From NCBI GenBank assembly GCA_963575645.1, contig OY754466.1:16408001-16472000 (forward strand): a stretch of 64,000 bases of DNA. Direction: 5' to 3'. Shown here in pieces: positions 1 to 10,842 of the stretch. The notes beneath the pieces were generated by a model. That model was not told the DNA's origin and did no database searches. It saw only the letters and a program-made list of their open reading frames with translations. The DNA is from Xanthostigma xanthostigma. Lineage: Eukaryota > Arthropoda > Insecta > Raphidioptera > Raphidiidae. Numbering within the stretch: position 1 is the stretch's first letter; each line of letters starts with the position of its first letter. The translations under genes were made by a program, and so were the position numbers.

Positions 1-1540
1 AAAGTTAATTTCAAAAAATTAAAATAACTATACGGACAAGAAAAATAGATTACATCATGACAATATGTAAGTTATACTAAATAATATACAATCAGAATGT
101 ACACTTTTACCAGCTTTGCGTGAATCCATGACTTGCGGTCAACACTTGACTCGATATTTATACCTACTCACTTGGTATTTCTTTGTTTTGTTTGGCACAT
201 ACCTACATCTCAAATAAGCCTCAAGTTTAATGAAATGTTTATATTTGATATTTAATTACGCTGACTTAAATTACACCCGTTAGTATGTCTATTTAAATGA
301 CTGCCAGGAGCGAAGGGGTTAACCTTATCATAGCGTTGACATTCAACAGACTGCCTTTAAGGTATAGAATTTCAATATTTTGCCACCTCTCAAACCCAAT
401 CGAGGACAGCTTGATGTAAAAGTTTAGATCAAACTGTAGTGGGTTCGAATCCACCTTCCCTCATGAATGTTTTGTAGTGTTGTTTAATTTAATTTGACGT
501 AATTAGACGCAAATGATTTTCATTGTCGCGTGTCTCTAATCTACAGTAAGTAAACAAATCAAATCTACAAAATTTAAAATGTGGTGGTGGGAGAACGGGT
601 ATTTATGGTGGAAGTACGGATCCGTGTGGCAATGCAGTAGGTAGGTATTATTTTAACGGAAATCTTATATAAACCAAAGTGCTTCCAGATAAAATTTAAT
701 GTATATTTCAAGATAAGGTACCTTTGATAGTAACATCTAACAAACGAATTTCAAAGTAGTATATAAATATTTAAGTATTTTAAGTAATCACTGCTAGAAG
801 GAAACAACTGGATACTTCGTTTATAATCGTTGACTCGTCTTAATGCCAGAAATATTAATCTGTTCGTAGTCGGATAAAAAATACTCGACAATTTAAGTTT
901 ACGAATTTTCATCAAAATCGGTACAGCCGTTCTCGAGTATAGCTAGATAGACCTAGATCTCGTTATAATCATATTCCTTGAACCGACATAGCGCGGATAA
1001 AATTCCATGATCAACATCTGATTGGTTGCTTGAAACTCAACACAGCAGAACAATTATTCGGACGGTTTCTGTCGGTGGGAAAGAGGATTTCTGAGGTTAA
1101 ATATTTAAGGATCCATACACTTTTAAAAATGTTTCATTTAAAAAAATCACTACATGAATTGTAAGTAAATTTTGTTACGTTTAAAATAATTTGGTAGTTT
1201 TGGAACACACTGTGTATCTTGAACGATGTTTTTGACAAAAAATATATTGATATCGGTTGTTTTTATGATGTTATAAACTTTTTTTGATGTGTCCAAAATT
1301 ATTTTATAGACTTTTTATCAACTAGTATTTTCCTGTACACACTATAGAAGAGGATCGTAATATTAGCTTAGAATTACGACGTGGTTTATGTCCAAAATTT
1401 ACACCTAGTGCTTACAGGGCTAAATAATTTTAAAAATAAAAAATCACATAAAAAATTTATCGCAGAAAGAGTTCCTATGTGAATAATGAATTTTTCTCTT
1501 TTTTGAATGTGTAAACAATAAACATCGTATACGACGGCCT
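1..1540. other. AT-rich sequence without recognised gene
   Basis: No open frame here exceeds what chance allows in such AT-rich DNA. A short stretch near 900-935 has the 'tttcatcaaaatcggtac' wording common in the noncoding parts of lepidopteran mobile elements. Apart from the tRNA-like piece at 385-467, I see nothing else to annotate. Confidence 0.5.
385..467 (+). repeat. tRNA-like fragment (possible SINE head or tRNA pseudogene)
   Basis: The segment holds a canonical pol III B box (GGGTTCGAATCCACC, about 430-445). Its 5' part 'cgaggacagc' could pair weakly with the 3' 'ttccctca' like a degraded acceptor stem. D and anticodon arms are not convincing, so a functional tRNA is unlikely. A SINE head or pseudogene is the better reading. 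Confidence 0.35.
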
Positions 1541-1544
1541 AGGA

Positions 1545-1662
1545 TTAATTCGATACATTCGCAACGGAAGTGTTTAGGGGGAAATCAACATTGTGCACCC
1601 GTCATGCGCAGGCGCAGTTGCTTGGCTGTCATCAGTGAATCCTGTACACACTAACTGGACAC
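1545..1662 (+). repeat. Dispersed repeat, family G, copy 1
   Basis: Shares 'tcgata', 'gcaacggaagtgt' and 'ttgcttggctgtcatca' in the same order with 18262-18395, which makes it an interspersed repeat. This copy reads through the CpG-containing 'gtcatgcgcaggcgcagt'. No coding potential was seen and the class is unknown. Confidence 0.6.
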
Positions 1663-2354
1663 GATTTCAGGTTATTAACTACTTTCATGACAAATATGTA
1701 TTAATTAAGTTAATAAAAAATAAATAAGTAGAAGACGATTGATAAACAATGAAATAAATAATAAGAATAATAATAATTAAGTAACTTAATGAATGAATAG
1801 ATAGGAAAGGAAAAAACAATCTCTCGCTCACTTACGTTTACTTTCAGAGATCTTTTATTATGTTTGCACATCAATGTCCCGTGTATTAGAAGAGTTCACC
1901 ATTTTTCCACTTAGAGTTATTTGGGCTTAATTACTTCTGAGGAGTTTCATCACACGTCGATCTTATACTACGAAAACAAAAACTTATTAGCTCTTAGAAT
2001 AATGAAAAATATTAAGCAAAAAGACAGCTGGAAACTACATTTCCGAAATCTAACAATTTTAACTGTAACCAGTATCTTCATTCTAGAATGTGTAATGTTT
2101 TACAGAAAAAATACAGATCTGTTTACTAACCGAAGTCATATATCGAAGAATCTCGCTAGAGATTCTTTTCTGTGCTAAATGCCAACGAATCTCTAGCGTA
2201 TTCTTATACATTGATTTTGCCTTTGTCCCATATAACGCCGTGTATATGAAGCAAGTTTCCAAGTTTTATAGTTCTGTGACCACGTGACTTTCATAGGACC
2301 GATTTTTCGTATCACCCATATATACTTCTGTACCATAATAACAGCTTATACTGT
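1663..2354. other. Unannotated AT-rich stretch
   Basis: Mostly low-complexity AAT and AAAT sequence near 1720-1800. A small imperfect inverted repeat (gaatctcgctagagattc) lies near 2146-2165. The 85-codon open frame at 1921-2178 has no recognisable content and is within chance length. Confidence 0.5.
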
Positions 2355-2450
2355 GTGAGTGCCCGTGGACGAGCTGGTTACGACGTAGGCTAGTAATAAC
2401 TAATAACAGGGTCTTGAGTTCGATTCCCGCCAGCATCATTGGAAAAATTT
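2355..2450 (+). repeat. tRNA-derived SINE-like head
   Basis: Reads like a pol III promoter: an A-box-like 'gtggacgagctggttac' about 45 bases ahead of a B box (GAGTTCGATTCCC, 2417-2429). A T-rich, A/T-only region follows, as in a decayed SINE body or tail. No target duplication could be assigned. Confidence 0.5.
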
Positions 2451-3158
2451 TTTTTTCAATTTTTAATTTTTTTTTTATGTTTTTAATTGTTTTTTTAGTT
2501 TTAATTTATTTTCTCAATTTTTTTCTCATTATATTTTTATTTCTTTTTTAATTTTTAATTTTTATTATTTTCTTGTTTTTTGAAAAATTCACTTTCGTCA
2601 AATCTTTTATTAAAAAATAACAAAATATATGATTGAAGTTAGATTTAAATAAATTAATTTATTAAAAAACATATTTATCATAAAAAGTGCAACAAAAATT
2701 AAAAAGTGAAAAGATTACGAAGTGAAACTTCTTTTTTTAATGCAAAATAAGTATTTTACAAATGATATGAAAAAAAATTTGTATTTTTAATGGTGGGCCT
2801 TGTTCATTGATTTTTTTTTCATGCCTTCAAAATGTGCCTTCATGGAATCTTCAAGAATATCCATATTTCAAATGAATATAAATAAAAAAAAAAAAAACTA
2901 AAAAAAAAAAATATACGCGTCGACTTGAGAACCTCCTCCGTTTTTGTTTTTAGTCGGTTAATAAAAAAGAATCATGTATCACAGAGCATAGACTTGTTAT
3001 AGCTCATTTTTATTTTAAATAGACTTCACATGGATTGTTTACAAATTGAATGACATGGTATTCGCATGGAGGTGTGATGAGCCGATTGCACCACTAGGTG
3101 TTGCACCGCGGCAGCACTGGACTACGCGGCAAAATATAAATGCACTTTTGTAGTACTG
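2451..3158. other. Homopolymer-rich A/T sequence
   Basis: Dominated by T-runs (2450-2580) and A-runs (2880-2910), probably the decayed tail of the preceding tRNA-like element plus unrelated AT sequence. A slightly GC-richer patch at 3060-3130 carries no gene signal. Confidence 0.5.
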
Positions 3159-3242
3159 TTTGTTAAATGAGAAGTAAAAATCAAAAGTCGATTATTGCAA
3201 TTTCTATAACCGACTTTTGATTGTTACTTCTTATTTAACAAA
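3159..3242. repeat. Perfect-type hairpin, 32-bp arms
   Basis: Left arm 3159-3190 (tttgttaaatgagaagtaa...) and right arm 3211-3242 (...ttacttcttatttaacaaa) are reverse complements with two or three differences around a 20-base loop. It is probably the remnant of a small foldback MITE. Confidence 0.75.
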
Positions 3243-3429
3243 ATACATGAGAGACGCGCTCGAAACCACAGTTGCATGGAGTAAGGATCGTGTTGTTTTT
3301 TACAATACATATTCTAATTTCGGAGATTCATTGCATTTAAATACAACAATATAAAAAAATGCACATATGTTTATTTTGGAGGAAAAATAAAAATAATGTC
3401 TCACACTTTGGAAAAAGACGTGAAATCTT

Positions 3430-3979
3430 AAAAAAAAAACTTCGGAGAAGTAAAAACTTCGTTCTGTGCTAAATTCAAAAACTTGAGGCGACTGAATCTT
3501 AAGATTATAAATTAAAAAAAAAAGAATTTCGAGGCAGACAAGAAATTGAAATCAAGCTCGAAATTCTGTGCGTAAGACGTCGAAAAAAAATGAATTTCGA
3601 GGCAGACAAGGAATTGAAATCCAACCTTGAAATTTTGTGCTTATAAAAGCTACAAGAGCAACAGCAAAAAAAAGTGCACAGACGGCGTTTTTTTAGTGGT
3701 AACTAAAGGAGTTATGCGAACACCGTCTTTGCATTTTTTTTGCTGTTGCTCTTGTAGCTTTTATAAGCACAGCATTTCAAGGTTGGATTTCAATTCCTTG
3801 TCTGCCTCGAAATTCATTTTTTTTCGACGTCTTACGCACAGAATTTCGAGCTTGATTTCAATTTCTTGTCTGCCTCGAAATTCTTTTTTTTTTTTAATTT
3901 ATAATCTTAAGATTCAGTCGCCTCAAGTTTTTGAATTTAGCACAGAACGAAGTTTTTACTTCTCCGAAGTTTTTTTTTT
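3430..3979. repeat. 550-bp foldback element with internally duplicated arms
   Basis: Left arm 3430-3690 and right arm 3716-3979 are near-identical reverse complements separated by a ~25-base loop. Each arm carries two copies of a ~65-bp unit beginning 'aatttcgaggcagacaag' (3526 and 3593 on the left), so the arm was tandemly duplicated before it was inverted. The arms end in A/T homopolymers and no target duplication is clear. The 122-codon frame at 3627-3995 is a by-product of the hairpin and is not annotated. Confidence 0.9.
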
Positions 3980-4688
3980 AATAGTATATACATAATTACC
4001 CTACACGGAACAAAAATAATATTGAAAAAATTCAGACCAATTTGGAGGCTGTAAATAGCGGTTTAAATAATACAATAGCAAACATTTATAACAAACTTTA
4101 GTAAAATTATACAGTAGTAGACTGAAAAATAAATTAAAACAGGAATTGATAAAACTAGCACTATACACTATGGACAATTTTTATACATTTAATTTCAACA
4201 TTTAATTAAGTTAATTATTGTTTTCTGACATGTTTTATGCTCACAAGTTGAAAAAATTTCACTATAACGTAAAATTAGAATAAATAAAAAGTATTATTAT
4301 TAATTCTAATTTTGAGACATAATCGTACAGTTTTCATGCATTTTGTTAGCCGATTTAATCCTCGCCTTCTGAAAGAACAAACACATTTTTTTTCTTGACT
4401 TGACGTTGTACCACACGATCCGATTTTCCAATACTGGCATACCCTACTCCATTACTAAAACAAGAGTCTGTTTCGTTAGTGACGCGTTGGTTCAAAACGC
4501 GGACATTTCCCATTTTGGACTGCATTAACTGTTGTTAAATAAATAAATACCTTCGTAGGCCATCAAAAATCGATGTGCAATCTCTGTGCTACGTGCTCCG
4601 ATATTTATAACGGTTTACATGTTACCAACATTCAAAATATAATTGGCCTGGTATTTGCCTTCCATGACTTAACGTTGTCATATTTATC
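3980..4688. other. Unannotated AT-rich stretch
   Basis: Plain AT-rich DNA. No gene, repeat or tRNA signal was recognised. Confidence 0.4.
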
Positions 4689-4696
4689 ACCTAGAA

Positions 4697-4970
4697 CAGG
4701 GGTCAGCAACCTGCGGCTCGTGAGCCGCATGCGGCTCTTTTGATGTGTAGTTGCGGCTCTCTAGTTCTATACGCAAAAAATAATTATTTTATTAAATAAA
4801 CCCTTAAAAATCGTCCAATCGATCCATGATTGAGCACCATGTCAATCTCTCAGCCATTTCCACTCGCGTCTCACCCGCATCGCCCCCGTCACGACGCGGC
4901 GCTTTAAAAACTGATCAATTTTGTAAATTGTAACTTTTGGCTCTTCGTCTCAAAAGGTTACCGACCCCTG
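4697..4970. mobile_element. Non-autonomous hAT element (274 bp)
   Basis: Terminal inverted repeats CAGGGGTCAGCAACCT and AGGTTACCGACCCCTG enclose a GC-richer body (gcggctcgtgagccgcatgc). The exact 8-bp target duplication acctagaa flanks it (4689-4696 and 4971-4978). An 8-bp duplication plus CAG...CTG termini is diagnostic of the hAT superfamily. Too short to encode a transposase, so it is a MITE mobilised in trans. Confidence 0.93.
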
Positions 4971-5180
4971 ACCTAGAAGAACTGTTGCGGTATTGAGAAT
5001 ATTACCGTATTCTCGATACAAAAAAATCTTCTAGACGATAAATATCACAACGTTAGTCATGGGAGGCAACATCGAATAATGAACAAGGAAGTGATTTTCG
5101 GAAAATGATAATTATTGGTTAACGGATAAATTATCAGACTAACGATATTTTAAAGTTAAGGATTTGAGCCTCACTTTAAA

Positions 5181-5740
5181 AAAACCGGCCAAGTGCGAGT
5201 CGGACTTGCTCACCGAGTGTTCAGTACAAACTTGTAAGTATGTAAAAGTTTGTCTATCACGGGAATCGAGACTCGAAGATTTTTCCCGCTTCTAGCCGTC
5301 GGAAAACTGTTCGACAAACGTATCGGTCAGTTTGCCAACTAAGCGTTCAGATGGACTACTGAACTGTATTGTAACTCGTGGCTATATCTGATATCCTATA
5401 GTTGTCGTACCGTGTTGTGTGCGAGAGTTCGCATATTGTGCTGTATTAACGCACCGATAGCGGACGCTTGTTTTGTATTAGAACTGTTACTGGGTACGTG
5501 CGTAGCATGATGTTGTGGCTTAAAAACATTATTTTTTGTGATGTAGGTAACTAAATTTACGGTTTTCGGATTTTTCTCTTTACTTGTGCTATAAGACATT
5601 GCTTCTTGCTAAATTTTATGATTCTAGGTCAACGAGAAGTACTCTATAGGTTTTGATTCTCAAGAGTCTTGACAGACAGACAGACGGACAACGAAGTGAT
5701 CCTATAAGGGTTCATTTTTTCCTTTTGAGGTACGGAACGC
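5181..5740 (+). mobile_element. Lepidopteran interspersed repeat (CCGGCCAAGTGCGAG family), copy 1
   Basis: Begins with 'accggccaagtgcgagtcgg' after an A-run and ends in 'ccttttgaggtacggaac', both characteristic of a repeat spread widely through Lepidoptera (recognised from memory; class not certain). The tail carries the short tandem 'gacagacagacaga'. A second, inverted copy lies at 53659-54764. This copy keeps the uninterrupted sequence (about 5441-5458, read in reverse) that was the target of the hAT insertion in the other copy. Confidence 0.85.
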
Positions 5741-6176
5741 ATGTAACTTCGTGTAAACTTCGGGCCAAAATGCCGTCACTTGACCTGACGGTACGCTGCA
5801 TTGAATTTTCATTTTACCACAGAAATAAAAGCGGGTATCGAGTACTTGTCGTCACCACTAATATGCATAAACTTGAAATATGGGTGAAATCAGATTGTAT
5901 TATTTTCAGATATTTCCCGTCTATGGTCTTGAAGGAAATGTTTTTGCAAACTTTTCCCCATGTTGAAAGTATTTTCAACTACAACTATACTCTATTTGCA
6001 ACCAAAAGGAAAAAATACGTATGTCAGTATTTTCGTAATTAATGTTTAAATATTTTTTTTAAGTGTGTTTTGGTTCTGATTCACAAATCTAAAGTATTAT
6101 ATTATTTACAATTGAATTTACTGTATAAGTACATTTAAATAAACTAGCACAAACGGTGGGGCCTCAGGGAACACTA
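5741..6176. other. Unannotated stretch with marginal open frame
   Basis: A 129-codon open frame (5653-6042, +) begins inside the preceding repeat's tail and runs through this region. Its product is rich in aromatic residues and basic stretches without a recognisable domain. The length is at the edge of chance, so it is not called as a gene. Confidence 0.4.
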
Positions 6177-6597
6177 CTGCTGGGTTGCAGAACGGATTAA
6201 CAAAAAATGACCTTAGATTGTGAACATACATATTTCTCCATATGAAAAGCATAGTAGAGTGTTAAATAAATCCTGCTCGAAAAATAATTGATCGATTGAA
6301 AACGAAATTTTTCTTAAACTGTGTATACATGTATTAAGCGTCGTTTTTTTGTACAGTTTCCATTTCCAAATAACATTTTTCTACGCATTTTGATCAAAAT
6401 TTAGCTTGAAAAGTAATCTTTTTCTATGTAGAACAATCATTTGTTTGTGTGTGAATACAATCTAATGTTCTGCATGACAGGGAGTTTGAATATGACATTA
6501 GACTGCTCCTGATGTATGGAAACTGTAATTATATGATTACAATACAAAGTCACTGTCAAATCAATTTTTTTGACAATCCTTTCTCTGCAACCCAGCA
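6177..6597. mobile_element. TIR MITE, 'tgctgggttgcag' family
   Basis: Termini 'tgctgggttgcagaacgg' (from 6178) and 'ctctgcaacccagca' (to 6597) are inverted repeats, followed inward by matching 'caaaaaatga' and 'tcaatttttttga'. A TA lies outside each end, consistent with but not proof of a TA target duplication. A fragment of one end of the same family lies at 16557-16585 (gtttctgcagcctagcataa). Non-coding. Confidence 0.75.
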
Positions 6598-6868
6598 TAA
6601 GATTTTTAGTCTATTCGTTTAGAGCGACTGATTGGTCGGAAATTGCCTCTAGACTATGGTTATTAATTCTCTTTTTTCAATGTAATAAAAAATAAGCACA
6701 TCATAAATTTTATCGTACTATTAAATAAACATTAATATTATTTCACTGATAATTCAACACGAACGCTTTTTTTTTGAGTCCTCAAATATATAAACACTAC
6801 AAATGTTGTCAATATCAGCGTAAATTGAAATGAACAGTGATGTCAACATATAGTAGTTTTAGATCTTA

Positions 6869-7090
6869 TCTATCCTACTATTATAAAGATGTAAAGTTTG
6901 TAAGTTTGGGTGTAGGAGATAATCCCCGAAACTACTCATCCGATTTCAAACATTTTTTTTACAGAATGGACCTTCATGATGGGCATAGACTATATATTAT
7001 CGCGATAAAATAAAAGTGCTTTTTTTGAAGACAAATTTTGCAACTTAGGTCGACGAAAAAACGGTGGCAATCTACAAATTCGGGCGCTAG
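6869..7090 (+). mobile_element. Short Helitron, family B (222 bp)
   Basis: Starts A|TCTATCCTACTATTATAAAG and ends GGGCGCTAG|T, the A-T insertion and CTAG end expected of Helitrons. The body has 'gtaagtttgggtgtagg' and near the 3' end 'ggtggcaatctacaaattcg'. Related copies are at 34905-35105, 31040-31160 (3' end) and, inverted, 56245-56494. Non-autonomous. Confidence 0.85.
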
Positions 7091-7117
7091 TATGAAAGTC
7101 GGTTGCAATATATTCTA

Positions 7118-7472
7118 CTAGCGGTCCCGCTCGGTTTCGCCCGGGTGCAAAAGAACGAATGGGGGGAGAGACATGAGTACGCACGTTTATCTTAGTTTAC
7201 CGAGATGAATGTTGTGTTCAAATTTCATGATGATCGGAGTTACCGTTCAAAAGTTTTTGTCGGACGGACAAATTTTGAGTTATATTTTTGCAACATTTTT
7301 CATTGATGTTCCGCTCCTATTGGTCGTAGCTTGATATTATATAGATTATCCTATAGCCTTCCTGGACTATCCAAGCCAAAAAAATGTTTTCAATTCGAAT
7401 CAGTAGTTCCTGAGATTAGCGCGTTCAACTAACCAAACAAACAAACTCTTCAGCTTTATATATTAGTCTAGA
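7118..7472 (-). mobile_element. Short Helitron, family A, without tRNA module
   Basis: On the minus strand it starts A|TCTAGACTAATATATAAAGC (at 7472) and ends GGGACCGCTAG|T (7118). The junction 'gtccgacaaaaacttttgaac' is continuous here, so this is the uninserted form of the element that carries a tRNA-like module at 14298-15010 and 51330-51996. It lies only 27 bases from a family B Helitron in the opposite orientation. Confidence 0.88.
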
Positions 7473-8003
7473 TTATTTGATGAAAAACTCTACATGAGAA
7501 GTTTTGTATTGCGCCCATAAATATTTGTACACAGATATACAAGTTTGCAGTATTATCACGTTTACTTTAAAGTCCTTAGAGTATCGTAACAAGTCTTTAC
7601 GAGTGTACTGAGCACTTCAACTATTCTCCGATAGATGTCGACAACAATATTTTATACCGACTGGTGTTTTGTACTTCGTTCAAATTTATCAATTTTCACT
7701 AAAACTGTTGTTTCTCACAAAAGTATCGACGCGTTCTTTTGTTTCTTATTTTATATCAGTACAAGGTGTTTGAGTCGAGACTTTTGTTGAGTATTTTTCT
7801 CTTAAGCATTTTAACTGTCAAACGTCTATAATTTACTGTCTGTCTTAAGCAACTGTTACTTTTTTGTGCGTTCAATTCCTGAATTTTGAGATTCATTATA
7901 AAATTAATAATTAATCAAAGCATCTAGAACTCAGAAACAAACGCGTTCCGATCTCAAAATACATAGTTTTATCATGTAACTATTTAAAAACAGCGCGTAA
8001 ATT
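7473..8003. other. Unannotated stretch
   Basis: No gene or recognised repeat. Moderately AT-rich unique-looking sequence. Confidence 0.4.
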
Positions 8004-8090
8004 TTGCCGAATATTCGGTTTTTCGGCACATGATCTTGCCGAATATTCAATTATTCGGCACGTGATCTGATCGAATAATCAGCTATCAGG
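8004..8090. repeat. 32-bp tandem repeat of a palindromic unit
   Basis: Two units (8004-8035 and 8036-8067), each containing the dyad TGCCGAATA...ATTCGGCA followed by CACRTGATC, then a decayed third partial unit to 8090. In the second unit the dyad is perfect over 9 bp. Confidence 0.75.
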
Positions 8091-8577
8091 TTTGTTGCTG
8101 AATCTTTGCAACTTCACTTGTTTCTATAAATGTTTAATGTTTCTACATTTGTGAAAATAATAGTGGCTCCGGAAAAAGATAATTTTTATTAGACACATAC
8201 TACCGGTTGCATGCTTTTTTCATCGGTTTTTCGCAAGGTCATTTTCACGACATTAAACATTGATTTTTTTCTCATTAACAATTCGTGTTACGATCAAAAT
8301 TTGGCACTTTGACAAATGACATGCCAGCACGAAATTATAACTAACAAAACTTCTATTCAGATCTTCTTTTTTTTAAATGAATATTTAATACTTTTCTTCA
8401 GTGCCTGACTTCTTTATATGTATTATATACATATAGATTTCTAATTACGGATAAATAATTTATATCAACGTATTAAAATTTAAACCGATTTGTCCCTATT
8501 CATTTCTTTTGAATTTTTAATGTGCGACTTATGCCCATATTCACCGAACACTATTAACGATAGATGTTACTAATAAG
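8091..8577. other. Unannotated AT-rich stretch
   Basis: No gene signal. Contains short self-complementary AT sequence around 8410-8450 (tatgtattatatacata) only. Confidence 0.4.
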
Positions 8578-8848
8578 CCACCCGGGCTTGTAAACTTACA
8601 ACGCTAATATTGGTATATTTAGTTAGGGCATTTCACCTGAATAGAAGCTTACTTTTGAGATACATTATGCAACATTTTTCATTAATGCTCCGCTCCTATT
8701 GGTTGTAGCGTGATATTATATAGCCTATAGCCTTCCTCAATAAATGGGCTATCCAACAAAAAAAATTTTTTTCAATTTGAACCAGTAGCTCCTGAGATAA
8801 ACGCGTTCAACCAAACAAACAAAGTCTTCAGCTTTATATATTAGTATT
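8578..8848 (-). mobile_element. Truncated Helitron, family A
   Basis: Minus-strand copy starting at about 8848 (taatactaatatataaagc, the initial TC lost). It runs through 'gaaggctataggctatata' and 'ggtgaaatgccctaac' and breaks off at 'acaagcccgg', exactly where the tRNA-Lys-like sequence begins in the full copies. The 3' CTAG end is missing. Confidence 0.75.
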
Positions 8849-9006
8849 AGCGGCCCTGTACGTGCTTCGCTACGTATAAAGTGAAATAATAAAAAAACTT
8901 AATTGGAACATCTATTTATCTATCTATTTTATTAATTGCTAGCTATTTTAAAATATACATGTGCGTATATGTGTGTATGGAAATATATATGACTGCATAC
9001 GTCAAT

Positions 9007-9385
9007 AAAAAAATAGTTAAAGTATTCGTTGATAACTGGTCTTTAAAACACTTGCTCTATTTCGAGCACTCCGTCTGCGCCGTCGTGCTCGAAAAAAAAA
9101 ATAGCGTAAAGTATTCGTGGATAACTGGCCTTTAAAACACTTGCTCTATTTCGAGCACTCCGTCTGCGCCGTCGTGCTCGAAAAAAAAATAGCGTAAAGT
9201 ATTCGTGGATAACTGGCCTTTAAAACACTTGCTCTATTTCGAGCACTCCGTCTGCGCCGTCGTGCTCGAAAAAAAATAGCGTAAAGTATTCGTGGATAAC
9301 TGGCCTTTAAAACACTTGCTCTATTTCGAGCACTCCGGCTGCGCCGTCGTGCTCGAAAAAAATAGCGTAAAGTATTCGTGGGTTA
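9007..9385. repeat. ~87-bp tandem array, five copies, with shrinking A-runs
   Basis: The landmark 'agtattcg' recurs at 9021, 9110, 9198, 9285 and 9371 (spacings 89, 88, 87, 86). Each unit has 'ctttaaaacacttgctc' and a short hairpin (cgagcac...gtgctcg) followed by an A-run. The four A-runs between units are 10, 9, 8 and 7 long, in order. The first and last units are slightly divergent. No coding potential. Confidence 0.95.
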
Positions 9386-9424
9386 CTGGTCTTTAAAACA
9401 CTTTCGGTACTTGTAAAACTGATT

Positions 9425-9690
9425 CGCCATCATCTTGATCTATGATATTGCATCTTTCGCTTTAAATTTAGGTTAAACATTTATTTATTAAATTTATTTA
9501 TTAAAATTACTCATCTATCATAATAATTGTTTTTAACTTTCTTTCAAATACGTATTTATGTCTCACTTGGATAGTAATTAAAGATTAACTGTCATAATAT
9601 TTTGAAAACAATTGTTTCATTATTTGTATAAAATTCCAAAACCTACTTACAATATTTAAGTATTTTCATACGTCAAAAAATTGATTTTTA
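9425..9690 (+). repeat. Partial copy of dispersed repeat, family C
   Basis: Matches the middle of the element at 11370-11920: 'ttaactgtcataatatttt', 'gaaaacaattgtttcatt', 'aaattccaaaacctactta' and 'cgtcaaaaaattgattttt' in the same order. The ends of the family are missing. It abuts the 87-bp tandem array. Confidence 0.75.
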
Positions 9691-9842
9691 AAAAATTAGA
9701 TAAATGCAGAACCGCTCGACCGATTTTGTGCAAACTTCACATAAACCATCTACTAAATAGTCCGAACAAAGCCTAAAAATTTGGTTTGGATAGGTGAGCC
9801 CGTTCTTGAGTTATAAAATTACAAAAAAGTGGCATTGATTTT

Positions 9843-9998
9843 TATATATATGTCGCCGGGATATTGTCAAATCCGTGATTTTGTAATTTCACTAGTGAAA
9901 TTACAATATCACGATTGACAAAGATTCGTGATATTATAATTTCACTAAGTGAAATTATAATATCACGGGTTTGACAGTATCCCGGCGACATATATATA
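9843..9998. repeat. 156-bp branched palindrome
   Basis: Outer arms (tatatatatgtcgccggg ... cccggcgacatatatata) are reverse complements, and the whole 156 bp is a near-perfect dyad. The interior is itself two consecutive hairpins: 9873-9913 around 'aatttcactagtgaaatt' and 9927-9966 around 'aatttcactaagtgaaatt'. The sequence can therefore fold as one long hairpin or as a stem carrying two side hairpins. The TATATA flanks suggest insertion of a foldback MITE into TA-rich DNA. Confidence 0.92.
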
Positions 9999-10842
9999 GA
10001 TAGATAGATTTTACACTGTAACATACGGAAAAATATCCAAGTTGTATACCAATGTATTGATGAATGGAAAAATCATCACAAGCATTTTCAATATTTTTGC
10101 ATAGCAAAACAATGCAAAGGAATACAACAAGAATATGCAATGAAATAAAGGACAGACGACAGATGTACCTAATTAACAGTCATTTTCAACAAAAGACAAC
10201 GTTCCTTGTGCTTTTATCACAATGAAACGGCTGGCTGAGATTCGCGCCTCAGAACTCTCGCCTTCGTAGGATTTCTAAACACACAGTGTTCCAAAAAATC
10301 GATTCGCTTTTAGAATGTTCATAGAAATTCAACTCTTGTCAGGCTCGAAATTTGAATAGGAAATACCTATTTCAATCGCCTGAGCTAAATCTACTTTTTT
10401 CTCCAAAAAAGTAAAAATTAATTTCAAACTCTAGAAAAACTAGTTTCCATCCTGACAAAAAAAAGAACTTTTTAGGAGACTGACAAACCAATTTCAGAAA
10501 AAAATTTATCTTATAATTAATATAGCTCAATCAATTCCAAATTCCTCGAAACTAATTTCCAGCTTGACGAGAAAGGAACTTGTTTTGCGTAGGTACTGAT
10601 GTTTTTCAGAAATTGATTTAAAACAAAATTCCAGCCAATTGGGGGACCGAACCATTCCAACTACTAAAATGTTGACATTATGATATAGTATAATAAAGAA
10701 AATAAAATTTCTAATATCGCGTAAAGTGACGCGGGTAACGGCTAGAATTCAATATGATATTAGCTATTCGTTGTCATGGTTACCTACATATGTTCCACGT
10801 CATGTAAAAAATAATCAAAGCATGCCTAACCAGTTTATTTCT
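9999..10842. other. Unannotated stretch
   Basis: Begins with a GATA microsatellite (tagatagataga). The remainder has loosely repeated 'gaaatt' and 'cctgacaa' words but no definable element or gene. Confidence 0.4.

Noticed and set aside
3627..3995. 122-codon open frame, plus strand
   Set aside because: It spans the loop and right arm of the 3430-3979 foldback; the frame is not kept in the left arm and the product is compositionally odd.
5653..6042. 129-codon open frame, plus strand
   Set aside because: Starts inside the tail of a dispersed repeat, has no recognised domain and is close to the chance maximum for this base composition.
9007..9385. CRISPR-like array
   Set aside because: Units are contiguous ~87-bp tandem repeats without unique spacers, and the context is eukaryotic.
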